64,000 nt of DNA from PFJX01 sp040751755 (GTDB lineage Bacteria > Pseudomonadota > Gammaproteobacteria > Burkholderiales > Thiobacillaceae): assembly GCA_040751755.1 (NCBI GenBank), contig JBFMHC010000006.1, forward strand, positions 1 to 64,000, in the 5' to 3' direction. The notes under the pieces were generated by a model. The model searched no databases and had not been told where the DNA came from. It saw nothing but the letters and a program-made list of their open reading frames with translations. Made by a program: the position numbers and the translations under genes. How positions within the stretch are numbered: the stretch's first letter is position 1; each line of letters starts with the position of its first letter. Positions 1 to 8,463 of this stretch are shown in pieces.

Positions 1-1945
1 CGTGGACGTGAACGTGCTGGCCAACGACACGGACGCGGATGGCGACGCCCTGACGGTGACCGGCTTCAGCGGCGCCAGCCACGGCACGGTGACCGACCAT
101 GGCAACGGCCTGTTCACCTACACCCCGGACGCGGGCTACGTGGGCGCCGACAGCTTCACCTACACGGTGAGCGACGGCGCGAGCGAGGACAGCGCGACGG
201 TGAGCTTCAACGTCGTGCCCAACCCCTTCCAGGTCACCGGGTTCGCGCTGAATGACAGCGGCTTCCATCTCGACTTCAATCGTGCCTTCGACGCCACTGC
301 CCTGAATCTGTACGACGCCGCCGATGCCCCCAGGGGACAGGCCGACCTGGTCCTCACCATGGCCGGTGTCACCACGCCGGTGCGCGGCAGCCTGGTGCTC
401 GACGCGGACTACATGGGCGCCACCTTCGTCAGGAGCAACGGCGTGCTCGGCGCGGGGACCTACACCCTGACGCTCGCCAGCCGTGCCGACGGCTGGAAGG
501 ACGCCACGGGCGAGCTGCTGGACGGGAATGCCGACGGCGTGGCCGGTGGCGATTACAGCCATGGCTTCACGGTCGCGGCCAGCAGCAGCGCGGTCCTCTC
601 GGTCGGCGAAATCACCGTCGGCCCCGGCCAGGCACTCAACGTGCCCGCGGCCGGCACGGGCCTGCCCATCACCGTCAGCAACGCCGCCGGCCTTGCCAAT
701 GCGCGCTTCGACCTGGTCTACGACCCGGCCATGCTCAACCTCACCGGGCTGAGCTTCGGCGCGGGCGTCAGCGATAACGGCAGCAGCATCGACGCCAGCA
801 ACGGCATCGTCCACGTCAACGTCAACTGCGCCGGCCTGGGCAGCGGAACCGCCGAGCTGGTCCGCCTCCTCGGCTCGGTCAGGTCCGATGTGGCCTATGG
901 CGCCAAGCAGGTGCTCGACCTGCGCGACGCGGTGCTGGATGGCGGCGCACGCACGGTTCGGCTGGACGACGGCCTGCAGCTTGCCGCCTTCGTCGCCGAT
1001 GCCAGCGGCAACGGTGGCTATGCCGCCCTCGACCAGACGCGCATGCAACGGGTCATCGGCCTGCTCGACAGCGGCTTCAGCGCCTATCCGCTGGTCGATC
1101 CGGTGGTCGTCGCCGACGTCAACAACAGCAAGAGCCTGACCAGTGCGGACACCCTGCTGCTGGCGCGGGAGCTCAAGTATCTGAGCGACACCGCGCTGTA
1201 TGGTGCATACGACCGTCCGGAGATCCCGCCCGTCACGATCACGCCGACCGTGTTCGCGGGGGCCGACCCCCTGGTGAACATCCCGGACGAGATCACGGCC
1301 CTGGCGGGCGGTTTCGTCACGGTCCCGGTGATGCTGGCGGAGATCGAGGCGGGCCTGGACAGCGTGCCGCTGGAATCCGCGATCCTCGAGATCGCCTGGG
1401 ATGCCAGCCAGCTCGAACTGGTCGGTGTGCAGCGTGGCAGCCTGACGCGCGACTTCGATCTGTTCAACGCCAGTGCCGGCCGGGATACGCTGCGCATCGA
1501 CATGAGCCGGCTTGCGGCCCTGGATGTCGTGCATGGCAGCCTCGCTGAGCTGCGCTTCCGCGTCCTGGCCACGGGAGGGGCGGTGACGATCGATCTGGCC
1601 CACGCGGAGTTGAATGACACCCGCCTGACGCTCAACCCTGCCCCCATTGCCGGCGACGATCCCACGGATGGTGGCATCCTGGTGGGCCTGTCGGACGATC
1701 CAAGGGGCAATGCCTTGCATGCCGCCTCGGCGCTCGCCGCGACCCCCTCGCCGCGGGTCGATTTCCAGGGCCGCTTCGGCGGGTTTGGCCTGGGCAGGGC
1801 GTCGGAGCGGAGCGATGGCGGCGCTGCCTGGCTGGATGACTGGCTGGTGGATCGCAAGAACGACAAGAAAACCAACTTGGAGTCGTTGCGCATTCAACCT
1901 AAAGTGCAGCCGAAGTTGACGTCGAGCCTGAGCGGGAGGTTGTAG
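1..1945 (+). CDS. C-terminal part of a large multidomain exoprotein (tandem-95/cadherin-like, cohesin-like and dockerin-like domains)
   Basis: The frame is open at the left edge, so only the last ~647 residues are seen. Residues 1-70 form a tandem-95/cadherin-like repeat (VLANDTDADGD at the start, SFTYTVSDG near the end). Residues ~75-190 resemble a bacterial Ig-like domain with a Gly/Asp-rich stretch. Residues ~195-330 look like a cohesin-type beta-sandwich, followed at ~330-400 by two dockerin-like calcium loops (DASGNGGYAALD and DVNNSKSLTSAD). A second cohesin-like domain spans ~415-560. The last 40 residues are basic and Lys/Asn-rich, which might be a secretion signal (inference). Such proteins are usually surface-attached or secreted adhesins. 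The genes just downstream encode adaptors, a membrane protease and a SecA-like ATPase, which suggests this is their substrate. Calcium binding is inferred from the loops. Confidence 0.8.
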   Translation, partial: VDVNVLANDTDADGDALTVTGFSGASHGTVTDHGNGLFTYTPDAGYVGADSFTYTVSDGASEDSATVSFNVVPNPFQVTGFALNDSGFHLDFNRAFDATALNLYDAADAPRGQADLVLTMAGVTTPVRGSLVLDADYMGATFVRSNGVLGAGTYTLTLASRADGWKDATGELLDGNADGVAGGDYSHGFTVAASSSAVLSVGEITVGPGQALNVPAAGTGLPITVSNAAGLANARFDLVYDPAMLNLTGLSFGAGVSDNGSSIDASNGIVHVNVNCAGLGSGTAELVRLLGSVRSDVAYGAKQVLDLRDAVLDGGARTVRLDDGLQLAAFVADASGNGGYAALDQTRMQRVIGLLDSGFSAYPLVDPVVVADVNNSKSLTSADTLLLARELKYLSDTALYGAYDRPEIPPVTITPTVFAGADPLVNIPDEITALAGGFVTVPVMLAEIEAGLDSVPLESAILEIAWDASQLELVGVQRGSLTRDFDLFNASAGRDTLRIDMSRLAALDVVHGSLAELRFRVLATGGAVTIDLAHAELNDTRLTLNPAPIAGDDPTDGGILVGLSDDPRGNALHAASALAATPSPRVDFQGRFGGFGLGRASERSDGGAAWLDDWLVDRKNDKKTNLESLRIQPKVQPKLTSSLSGRL

Positions 1946-2020
1946 GCAAATCCCGCAAGGGGAAGTTGAGGGTGCCGAATGGCACGAATTTGCAGGCAGT
2001 AACCGAAAGGAGTGTTGTAT

Positions 2021-2317
2021 ATGGCCAGTACCCCCGAGAAAGCCGCCGGAAAAACCGCTGAGCCCGTGGGCACGAAGGTGACGTGGAATGTGGATCAACT
2101 GAAGAGCAGCTACGTCAATTTCGCCAACGCGAACTCGACGCGGGAGGAAGTGGTGATGAACTTCGGCCTGAACACCAGCTGGGACCGCAGCCAGCCCGAG
2201 ATGGAAATCGAGTTGGCGCATCGCATCGTGATGAGCCCGTTCGCGGCGAAGCGTCTGGCCGAATTGCTGAACAAGTTGATGGCCGAGTACGAAAGCCGTT
2301 ATGGCGAGCTGAAGTAG
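2021..2317 (+). CDS. DUF3467 family protein
   Basis: This is a small soluble protein of 98 residues. After a short Lys/Ala-rich N-terminus, the body matches the DUF3467 pattern: a strand ending in SSYVNFANAN, then EEVVMNFGLN and a final helix with SPFAAKRLAELL. The function of the family is unknown. The ATG at 2021 is preferred because AAAGGAG lies at 2006-2012, eight bases before it; a GTG at 2012 overlaps that ribosome binding site. A strong terminator follows at 2334-2364, so the gene is probably transcribed with the exoprotein upstream or alone, and not with the adaptor genes downstream. Its place between the exoprotein and the export genes suggests a link to that system, but no role can be read from the sequence. 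Confidence 0.85.
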   Translation: MASTPEKAAGKTAEPVGTKVTWNVDQLKSSYVNFANANSTREEVVMNFGLNTSWDRSQPEMEIELAHRIVMSPFAAKRLAELLNKLMAEYESRYGELK

Positions 2318-2333
2318 GCCCGCGAGCAACGGA

Positions 2334-2364
2334 AAAACGGGACGGAATTCCGTCCCGTTTTTTT
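2334..2364 (+). terminator. Rho-independent terminator after the DUF3467 gene
   Basis: The stem arms AACGGGACGG (2336-2345) and CCGTCCCGTT (2350-2359) pair perfectly around an AATT loop and run into seven T residues. It separates the exoprotein/DUF3467 unit from the export genes. Confidence 0.9.
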
Positions 2365-2419
2365 GTGGGGCGCGCGGCCATGAAGCCGGCTGCCGCTCCG
2401 ATGCAGTAACATTTTCCCA

Positions 2420-4324
2420 ATGCTTACCGACCGGTTCGCCCCGGTCCCGCCACGTATGCAATTCGCACGCTACGACGCTTTGAGCAAGGCCCCGCCACAG
2501 GTGCGGGACACGCCGCCCGCCGCCGCAGCGGGGGACCACTGGCTGGCGTTGGCGCGCGCGCGCAATGCCGAACAGCTTTGCCAGGCCTGGCTGCCGATCC
2601 TGTGCACCATGATTCCCGGCGTCGAGTGCGGCCTGCTCCTGCTGGAGGACGGCAATGGCAGTTTCGCGCCGGCGGCACTCTGGCCCGAAGGCAGGGACTT
2701 GAGCTACCTGCGCGACATCGCCGAGGAGTCACTGAATACCCGGCAGGGGGTGGTGAAGCGCGAGGCGGGGTCGCAAGCGCGTTTCGCCTACCCCCTGGTG
2801 AATGGGGAGGCCCTGTTCGGCGTGGTCATCCTGGATCTGGCGGTGCCGGACGAATCGGCGCTGACGCATGCGCGACGCCTGTTGCACTGGGGCGCGGGGT
2901 GGCTGATGGATTTGTTCGGTCGACGCGCCTTGCTGGAGCAGGGGGCGCGTCTGGAACGCTCGGTCCAGATGTTCGACCTGGTCTTGGTGGCCCTGTCCGA
3001 ACCCGATTTCGGCAAGGCCAGCCTGGCGGTGGTGAACAAGTTGGCGCAGCGCTTCCATTGCCACCAGGTCTCGTTCGGCCTGGAGAAGGGCAAGTCCGTC
3101 CGCTTGGCATCCATGTCCCACTCGGCCTGGTTCGAGGAAAAGGCGAACCTCGTGAACCTCGCGGCGCAGGCGATGAACGAGGCCTTCGACCAACGAGCCC
3201 GCGTGGTCGTGCCCGAGCCGGAGAAGGGTACGGCCCTCATCACCGCCGCTTGCCGCCGCTACCTGGAGGAAAGCGGCAGCCGGGCACTCTGCGCCTTGCC
3301 ACTGGAGGCCAGCAAGCGCGTGGTGGGCGTCTGGCTGCTGGAACGGGACGAACCGTTCGGCACCGATGAACTGGATGTCCTGGAGGCGCTGACCCTGACC
3401 CTGGGGCCCATCCTGGCGCTCAAGCAGGACGCCGAGGAACCGCTGCTCAGCCATGGGCGGCGTTCCTGGAACCACCTCCTGCGCAGGCTCACCGACACCT
3501 CGCGCCCCGGCTACAAGCTGCTGGCGATTCTCGCCGTGTTGTCGTTCGCCATTGCCGCGCTATACGAGACGGATTATCGGGTGGCCTCGGAAGCGGTGGT
3601 CGAGGGGGCCACCCAGCGGGTCGCCGTGGCGCCCTTCGAGGGATACATCCAGAACGCGCAGGCCAGGGCGGGGGACGTGGTGCAGGCCGGGCAAGTGCTG
3701 GCGACCCTGGAGGACAAGGACCTGTACCTGGAAAAGGTCCGCTGGGAGGCCGAGTTGGAGATGGCGCTGCGCAAGGAGCAGGAGGCGCTGGCCAAGGGTG
3801 AGCGGGTGGATCTGCGCCTGGCCTCCGCGCAGGCCGACCAGGCGCGCGCGCAGCTCGATCTGGCCATGGAAAAACTCTCGCGCGTGAAGGTGGTGGCCCC
3901 CTTCGATGGCGTGGTGGTGCGGGGCGACCTGTCGCAGCAGCTGGGGTCGCCCGTGGAGCAGGGCAAGGTGCTGTTCGAGCTCGCGCCCCTGGAGGCCTGG
4001 CGCGTGATCCTCAAGGTGGACGAACGCGACATCGCCGACGTGCGCGTCGGCCAGGCGGGCGAACTGTTGCTGACCAGCCTGCCCGGCCAGGCGTTTCCGT
4101 TCAAGGTGAAGAAGGTCACGCCGGTGGCCACTGCCGAGGATGGTCGCAATTACTTCCGCGTCGAGGCGGGGTTGCAACTCGCCAAGGGCGCCACCCTGCC
4201 CAAGCTGCGCCCGAACATGGAGGGCGTGGCGAAGGTCGAGGCGGGACGGCAGAGCCTGCTGTGGATCTGGACCCATCGCCTGACGGACTGGCTACGCCTG
4301 ACCTTGTGGCGCTGGATGCCATGA
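2420..4324 (+). CDS. GAF-domain HlyD-type membrane fusion/adaptor protein
   Basis: The protein has 634 residues. Residues ~45-165 and ~190-345 look like two GAF-type sensor domains. One transmembrane helix follows at ~370-390 (KLLAILAVLSFAIAALY). The C-terminal 240 residues form a HlyD/RND-type adaptor: a lipoyl half-motif (VAPFEGYIQNAQARAGDVVQ), an Ala/Glu/Lys-rich helical hairpin, the second lipoyl half (VVAPFDGVVV) and a beta-barrel. Adaptors of this family bridge inner-membrane pumps to an outer-membrane channel; cytoplasmic GAF domains on one would make it a sensor-controlled adaptor (inference). Its stop overlaps the start of the next gene in ATGA, implying translational coupling. No clear ribosome binding site precedes 2420; an ATG at 2456 is an alternative. 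Confidence 0.85.
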   Translation: MLTDRFAPVPPRMQFARYDALSKAPPQVRDTPPAAAAGDHWLALARARNAEQLCQAWLPILCTMIPGVECGLLLLEDGNGSFAPAALWPEGRDLSYLRDIAEESLNTRQGVVKREAGSQARFAYPLVNGEALFGVVILDLAVPDESALTHARRLLHWGAGWLMDLFGRRALLEQGARLERSVQMFDLVLVALSEPDFGKASLAVVNKLAQRFHCHQVSFGLEKGKSVRLASMSHSAWFEEKANLVNLAAQAMNEAFDQRARVVVPEPEKGTALITAACRRYLEESGSRALCALPLEASKRVVGVWLLERDEPFGTDELDVLEALTLTLGPILALKQDAEEPLLSHGRRSWNHLLRRLTDTSRPGYKLLAILAVLSFAIAALYETDYRVASEAVVEGATQRVAVAPFEGYIQNAQARAGDVVQAGQVLATLEDKDLYLEKVRWEAELEMALRKEQEALAKGERVDLRLASAQADQARAQLDLAMEKLSRVKVVAPFDGVVVRGDLSQQLGSPVEQGKVLFELAPLEAWRVILKVDERDIADVRVGQAGELLLTSLPGQAFPFKVKKVTPVATAEDGRNYFRVEAGLQLAKGATLPKLRPNMEGVAKVEAGRQSLLWIWTHRLTDWLRLTLWRWMP

Positions 4325-6468
4325 GCGAGGCCCTGTTCTCCACCAACTGGTATCGCGTCGCCGACCTGGTGCCGCGCCTGCGCGGCCATGTGCGGATTCA
4401 CCGGCATGCCTACCGCGGCGAGGTCTGGTATGTGGTGGAAGACCGGGTGGCCGGCAAGTACCACCGCTTCAACCCCGCCTCCTACAAGGTGATCAGCCTG
4501 ATGGACGGCAAGCGCGACATGCGCCAGGTGTGGCAGCGCCTGACGGACGAGCTGCAGGAGGACACCCCGGACCAGGAGGAGGTGATCCGCCTGCTCGGGC
4601 AACTGCATGCCGCCGACCTGATCCAGTGCGACGTCACGCCCGATGTGGCGGAATTGCTCGAGCGCCGCGGCAAGCAGGAACGCAAGAAGCTGATCAGCCG
4701 TTACCTCAATCCGATGTCGCTGCGCTTCCCGCTGGTCGATCCGGACCGGTTCCTGGCATGGCTGGATCGATGGCCTCACCTGTACCGCGGCGGCTGGGGC
4801 ATGCTGATCTGGCTGGCGGTGGTGGCGCCGACGCTGTTCCTGATCCCGCCCCACTGGCCCGATCTCACCGAGAACTTCTCGGAACAGTTGCTGGCCATGG
4901 ACAACCTGCTGCTCATGGCGGTGGTGTTTCCGCTCCTCAAGGCGCTGCATGAGTTGGGGCACGGCCTGGCCGCCAAGTCGCGCGGCGGGGAGGTGCATGA
5001 AATGGGGATCATGCTGCTGGTGCTGTTCCCCATTCCCTATGTCGAGGCGTCCAGCGCATCCGCCTTCGTCAAGAAGACGGACCGCATGCTGGTGGGCGCG
5101 GCGGGCATGCTCACGGAGCTGTTCGCGGCCGCCGTTGCGTTCTATCTGTGGCTGCTGCTGGAACCCGGGCTTGCGCGCTCCCTGGCCTACAACACCATCG
5201 TCCTGGCGGGCGTGTCCACCATCCTCTTCAATGCCAACCCGCTGCTGAGATACGACGGCTACTACATCCTGGCGGACTGGCTGGAGATCCCCAACCTGGG
5301 CAGCCGCGCCAACGACTATTGGAAATACCTCGCCGAGCGTCATCTGCTGGCCGTCCCCAACACCGAGCCGCCGCAGGCGACACCGGGCGAGCGGCGCTGG
5401 TTCATCGGCTATGCCCCCCTGGCCTTCGGCTACCGCATGTTCGTCCTGTTCGGCATCGCCGTCTTCGTGGCGCAGCAATACTTCATCGTCGGGGTGCTGC
5501 TGGCCTTGTGGGGCATGGTGGCGAGCCTGGGGCTGCCGCTCTTCAAGATGTTCCGGGCGCTGCTGACCGAGCCCCGATTCGCCCCACGCGGTGCGCGCAT
5601 CCGCCTGGTGTTGGGCGGCACGCTCCTGTCCCTTTACGTCCTGTTGTTCGTGGTCCCCGTTCCCTACCACACCCATGCTGAAGGGGTGGTGCGTCTGCCC
5701 GAACAGGCCATGCTGCGCGCCGAGACCGCGGGGTTCGTGACCCAAGCCATGGCCATGCCCGGCGAGCGCCTGCAGCCGGGCTCGGCCGTGCTGCAAGGCC
5801 GCAACCCGGAGCTGGCCTCCGACCTGGCGGAGCAGTTGGCCAAGCTGGAGGAGGTCCGCGCCCGTTACGACGCCGCCTGGGGGGTGCAACCGGCCGAGGC
5901 CGCGCGCCTGGAAGAGGAGTTGCGCAGCCAGTCGGCCACGGTGGCGCGACTGCATGAGCGCATGGCGAAACTCACCTTGCGCGCCAAGGGGAACGGCACC
6001 TTGCTGCTGGAGCACCCCGATGACCTGCCAGGCCGCTTTCTCCAGAAGGGCGAGGTGGTCGGCTATCTGGTGGGCAGCTATGTGCCGCTGGTACGGGTGG
6101 TGGTCGGGCAGGAGGATGTGGACCAGGTACGGTTGGCCTCGCGTGATGTGGTGGTGAGGTTTCCGCAGCATATCGCCGCCACCTGGCCGGCCCGCCTGTT
6201 GCGCGAAGTCCCCGCGGCAGGCCACGAATTGCCCAGCGCCGCGCTGGGGCAGAAGGGGGGCGGCGAGATCGTCCTGGACCCGGGCGACGAGGCGGGCACC
6301 AAGATACTGCAATCGGTGTTCGAGTTCGAACTCGCCCTGCCCGGGGCAGCCCCCGCGCACTTTCTCGGCAGCCGGGTGTACGTACGTTTCGAACATCCGC
6401 CCACGCCTCTCGGGGTGCGTGCCTGGCGCGCATTGCGCCGCCTGTTCCTGTCGCAGTTCCATGTGTGA
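4321..6468 (+). CDS. M50-type site-2 protease-like membrane protein with PqqD-like N-terminus and HlyD-like C-terminus
   Basis: The protein has 715 residues from the ATG at 4321, which overlaps the previous stop. Residues ~20-110 resemble a PqqD-type peptide-binding domain (YHRFNPASYKVISLMDG). The core is a polytopic membrane region with the zinc motif HELGHG (residues 210-215) and the third-ligand motif NPLLRYDGYY (306-315), as in M50 site-2 proteases. From ~470 on there is a transmembrane segment and an adaptor-like region with lipoyl and coiled-coil features (RAETAGFVTQAMAMPGERLQ). The family is known for intramembrane proteolysis; the fusion suggests a membrane component that handles and exports a substrate. 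Both active-site motifs are intact, so catalysis is plausible. It sits between two adaptor genes and a SecA-like ATPase. Confidence 0.88.
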   Translation: MSEALFSTNWYRVADLVPRLRGHVRIHRHAYRGEVWYVVEDRVAGKYHRFNPASYKVISLMDGKRDMRQVWQRLTDELQEDTPDQEEVIRLLGQLHAADLIQCDVTPDVAELLERRGKQERKKLISRYLNPMSLRFPLVDPDRFLAWLDRWPHLYRGGWGMLIWLAVVAPTLFLIPPHWPDLTENFSEQLLAMDNLLLMAVVFPLLKALHELGHGLAAKSRGGEVHEMGIMLLVLFPIPYVEASSASAFVKKTDRMLVGAAGMLTELFAAAVAFYLWLLLEPGLARSLAYNTIVLAGVSTILFNANPLLRYDGYYILADWLEIPNLGSRANDYWKYLAERHLLAVPNTEPPQATPGERRWFIGYAPLAFGYRMFVLFGIAVFVAQQYFIVGVLLALWGMVASLGLPLFKMFRALLTEPRFAPRGARIRLVLGGTLLSLYVLLFVVPVPYHTHAEGVVRLPEQAMLRAETAGFVTQAMAMPGERLQPGSAVLQGRNPELASDLAEQLAKLEEVRARYDAAWGVQPAEAARLEEELRSQSATVARLHERMAKLTLRAKGNGTLLLEHPDDLPGRFLQKGEVVGYLVGSYVPLVRVVVGQEDVDQVRLASRDVVVRFPQHIAATWPARLLREVPAAGHELPSAALGQKGGGEIVLDPGDEAGTKILQSVFEFELALPGAAPAHFLGSRVYVRFEHPPTPLGVRAWRALRRLFLSQFHV

Positions 6469-6492
6469 TCGCGGTTTGCGCGCCTGACCTGG

Positions 6493-8463
6493 ATGTCCTC
6501 GATCCTTCCCCACGCCGAAACCATCCTGGGGCTCTATCCCGAGCGGACGGACCCGCACGAGAACGCGTTTGATCGCTGGACGCGCGGCATGGTGGGGGGC
6601 GCCCTGCTGCGCTTGCGGCCGTTCCGGGCGAGGCTTTCCGCCCTGGCCAGGCAGGCGGGGGTGGAGGCCGATGCGGTGGCGCAGCTGGACGACGCCACGC
6701 TGGTGCGGCAGATGCAGATCAAGTCGCGCCAGGCCATGTTGGGGGGCGGGCTCGCGCCTGCTCTGGCGTGCGTGCGCGAGGCGGCGGCGCGCAGCCTGGC
6801 AAAACGCCCCTTCGATGTGCAACTGATGGGCGCGGCCGCGCTGATGGCGGGCAAGCTGGCGGAGATGCAGACCGGCGAGGGCAAGACCCTCACCGCCGCG
6901 CTGGCGGCCAGCGTCGCGGCCTGCGCGGGCGTGCCCGCGCACGTGGTGACGGTGAACGATTACCTGGCCGAGCGTGACGCGGCGGAGATGCGGCCGTTGT
7001 TCGAGTTTCTCGGTCTGACGGTTGGCACCATCGTCACCGGCATGAGCCTGGATGCGCGGCGTGCCGCGTACGCCTGCGACATCACCTACTGCACGAACAA
7101 GGAACTGGTGTTCGACTACCTGAAGGACCGGGTGGCCGCCGGGGGACGGGCCAGCCGCGCCCAGGTCAAGGTGCGTGCCTTGCTGGGGGGGGAGAAGCAG
7201 GCGGGCATGCTGCTGCGCGGCCTGCACTTCGCGATTGTCGACGAGGCCGACAGCATCATGATCGACGAGGCCCGCACGCCGTTGATCCTGGCCGAGAAAG
7301 GCCCGACCAGCGGCGATCCCAGTATGTACAAGCAGGCCCTGGCCTTGGCGCGGGAGTTGACGCCCGGCACGCATTTCGAGCTCTCCCTGGCGCGGCGCGA
7401 ACTGCATCTCAAGGATGAGGGCAAGGCCGAGCTTTACCGGCGCACGCGCGGGATGGACGGGGTGTGGCGCTCGGCCCAGGGGCGGGAGCAACTGGTCGCC
7501 CAGGCATTGCGTGCGCTGCTGTTGTTCCATCGAGACCAGCATTACCTGGTCTCGAAGGCGCGCAAGGTGGAGATCATCGACGAGTACACCGGCCGCGTGC
7601 TGGAAGGCCGCACCTGGGAGCAGGGGCTGCACCAGCTCATCGAGGCGAAGGAAAACTGCATGCTCTCGGAGCACAATCGCACCCTTGCGCGCATCACCTA
7701 TCAGCGCTTTTTCCGCCGCTACCTGCGCCTTTCCGGCATGACCGGAACCGCGCGCGAGGTGGCCGGCGAATTGCATGCGGTGTATGGCCTGGAGGTGGTT
7801 GCCATTCCCACCAATCGCCCCAGCAGGCGCGTCCTGGAGCCTGCGCGCTGTTATCCGGACGCGGCCGCGAAGTGGCGCGCTGTGGCGGAGGAGTCGGCGC
7901 GGCTGATTCGGCGCAACGCGCCGGTGCTGATCGGCACCCGCTCCCTGGAGGCCTCCGAACAGCTCTCCGCCGTGCTCAAGGAGATGGACTTGCCGCATCG
8001 GGTGCTGAATGCGCGCCAGGACGCGGAAGAGGCGGAAATCGTCGCCGACGCCGGCCTGCCGGGGCGGATCACCGTGGCCACCAACATGGCGGGGCGCGGC
8101 ACCGACATCCGCCTGGGCTGTGGGGTGGCCGAGGTCGGGGGGCTGCACGTCATCCTCACCGAATTCCACGATTCGCCGCGCGTCGACCGTCAGTTGATCG
8201 GCCGTTGCGCGCGCCAGGGCGATCCCGGACAGGCCTCCGTCATCGTCGCGCTGGACGATGCCCTGTTCCGTGAATACGGCGGCTGGATGGTCCGCCTGCT
8301 CCGCCGTTTGGGCCGGGGCAGTCCCTTGCCCATGCAGCTGACGCTATTGCGCCGCCACTGCCAGCGCGCCGCGGAACGCATCCATGGCCGGGAGCGGCGC
8401 GATACCTTGAAACAGGACCGTGAATTGGACACCCTGCTTGCCTTTGCCGGAAACCAGATATGA
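6493..8463 (+). CDS. Short SecA-like translocase ATPase
   Basis: The protein has 656 residues against about 900 for housekeeping SecA. The motor core is complete: Walker A MQTGEGKT (125-132), VNDYLA (154-159), DEAD-type box VDEADS (249-254), GMTGTA (415-420), TNMAGRGTDI (530-539) and the arginine-finger region QLIGRCARQGDPG (568-580). It ends about 75 residues later, so most of the helical wing/scaffold region and the zinc-binding C-terminal linker that contacts SecB are missing. Known SecA proteins push unfolded precursors through SecYEG. A shortened second SecA inside an adaptor/protease operon suggests a dedicated export motor, as in accessory SecA2 systems, but no accessory SecY is visible. 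The stop overlaps the next start in ATGA. The ribosome binding site before 6493 is weak. Confidence 0.88.
   Translation: MSSILPHAETILGLYPERTDPHENAFDRWTRGMVGGALLRLRPFRARLSALARQAGVEADAVAQLDDATLVRQMQIKSRQAMLGGGLAPALACVREAAARSLAKRPFDVQLMGAAALMAGKLAEMQTGEGKTLTAALAASVAACAGVPAHVVTVNDYLAERDAAEMRPLFEFLGLTVGTIVTGMSLDARRAAYACDITYCTNKELVFDYLKDRVAAGGRASRAQVKVRALLGGEKQAGMLLRGLHFAIVDEADSIMIDEARTPLILAEKGPTSGDPSMYKQALALARELTPGTHFELSLARRELHLKDEGKAELYRRTRGMDGVWRSAQGREQLVAQALRALLLFHRDQHYLVSKARKVEIIDEYTGRVLEGRTWEQGLHQLIEAKENCMLSEHNRTLARITYQRFFRRYLRLSGMTGTAREVAGELHAVYGLEVVAIPTNRPSRRVLEPARCYPDAAAKWRAVAEESARLIRRNAPVLIGTRSLEASEQLSAVLKEMDLPHRVLNARQDAEEAEIVADAGLPGRITVATNMAGRGTDIRLGCGVAEVGGLHVILTEFHDSPRVDRQLIGRCARQGDPGQASVIVALDDALFREYGGWMVRLLRRLGRGSPLPMQLTLLRRHCQRAAERIHGRERRDTLKQDRELDTLLAFAGNQI

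Noticed and set aside
4150..8169. A 1339-codon open frame on the minus strand
   Set aside because: It lies opposite three well-supported genes, has His/Gln/Arg-rich low-complexity translation typical of antisense frames in GC-rich DNA, and shows no domain.
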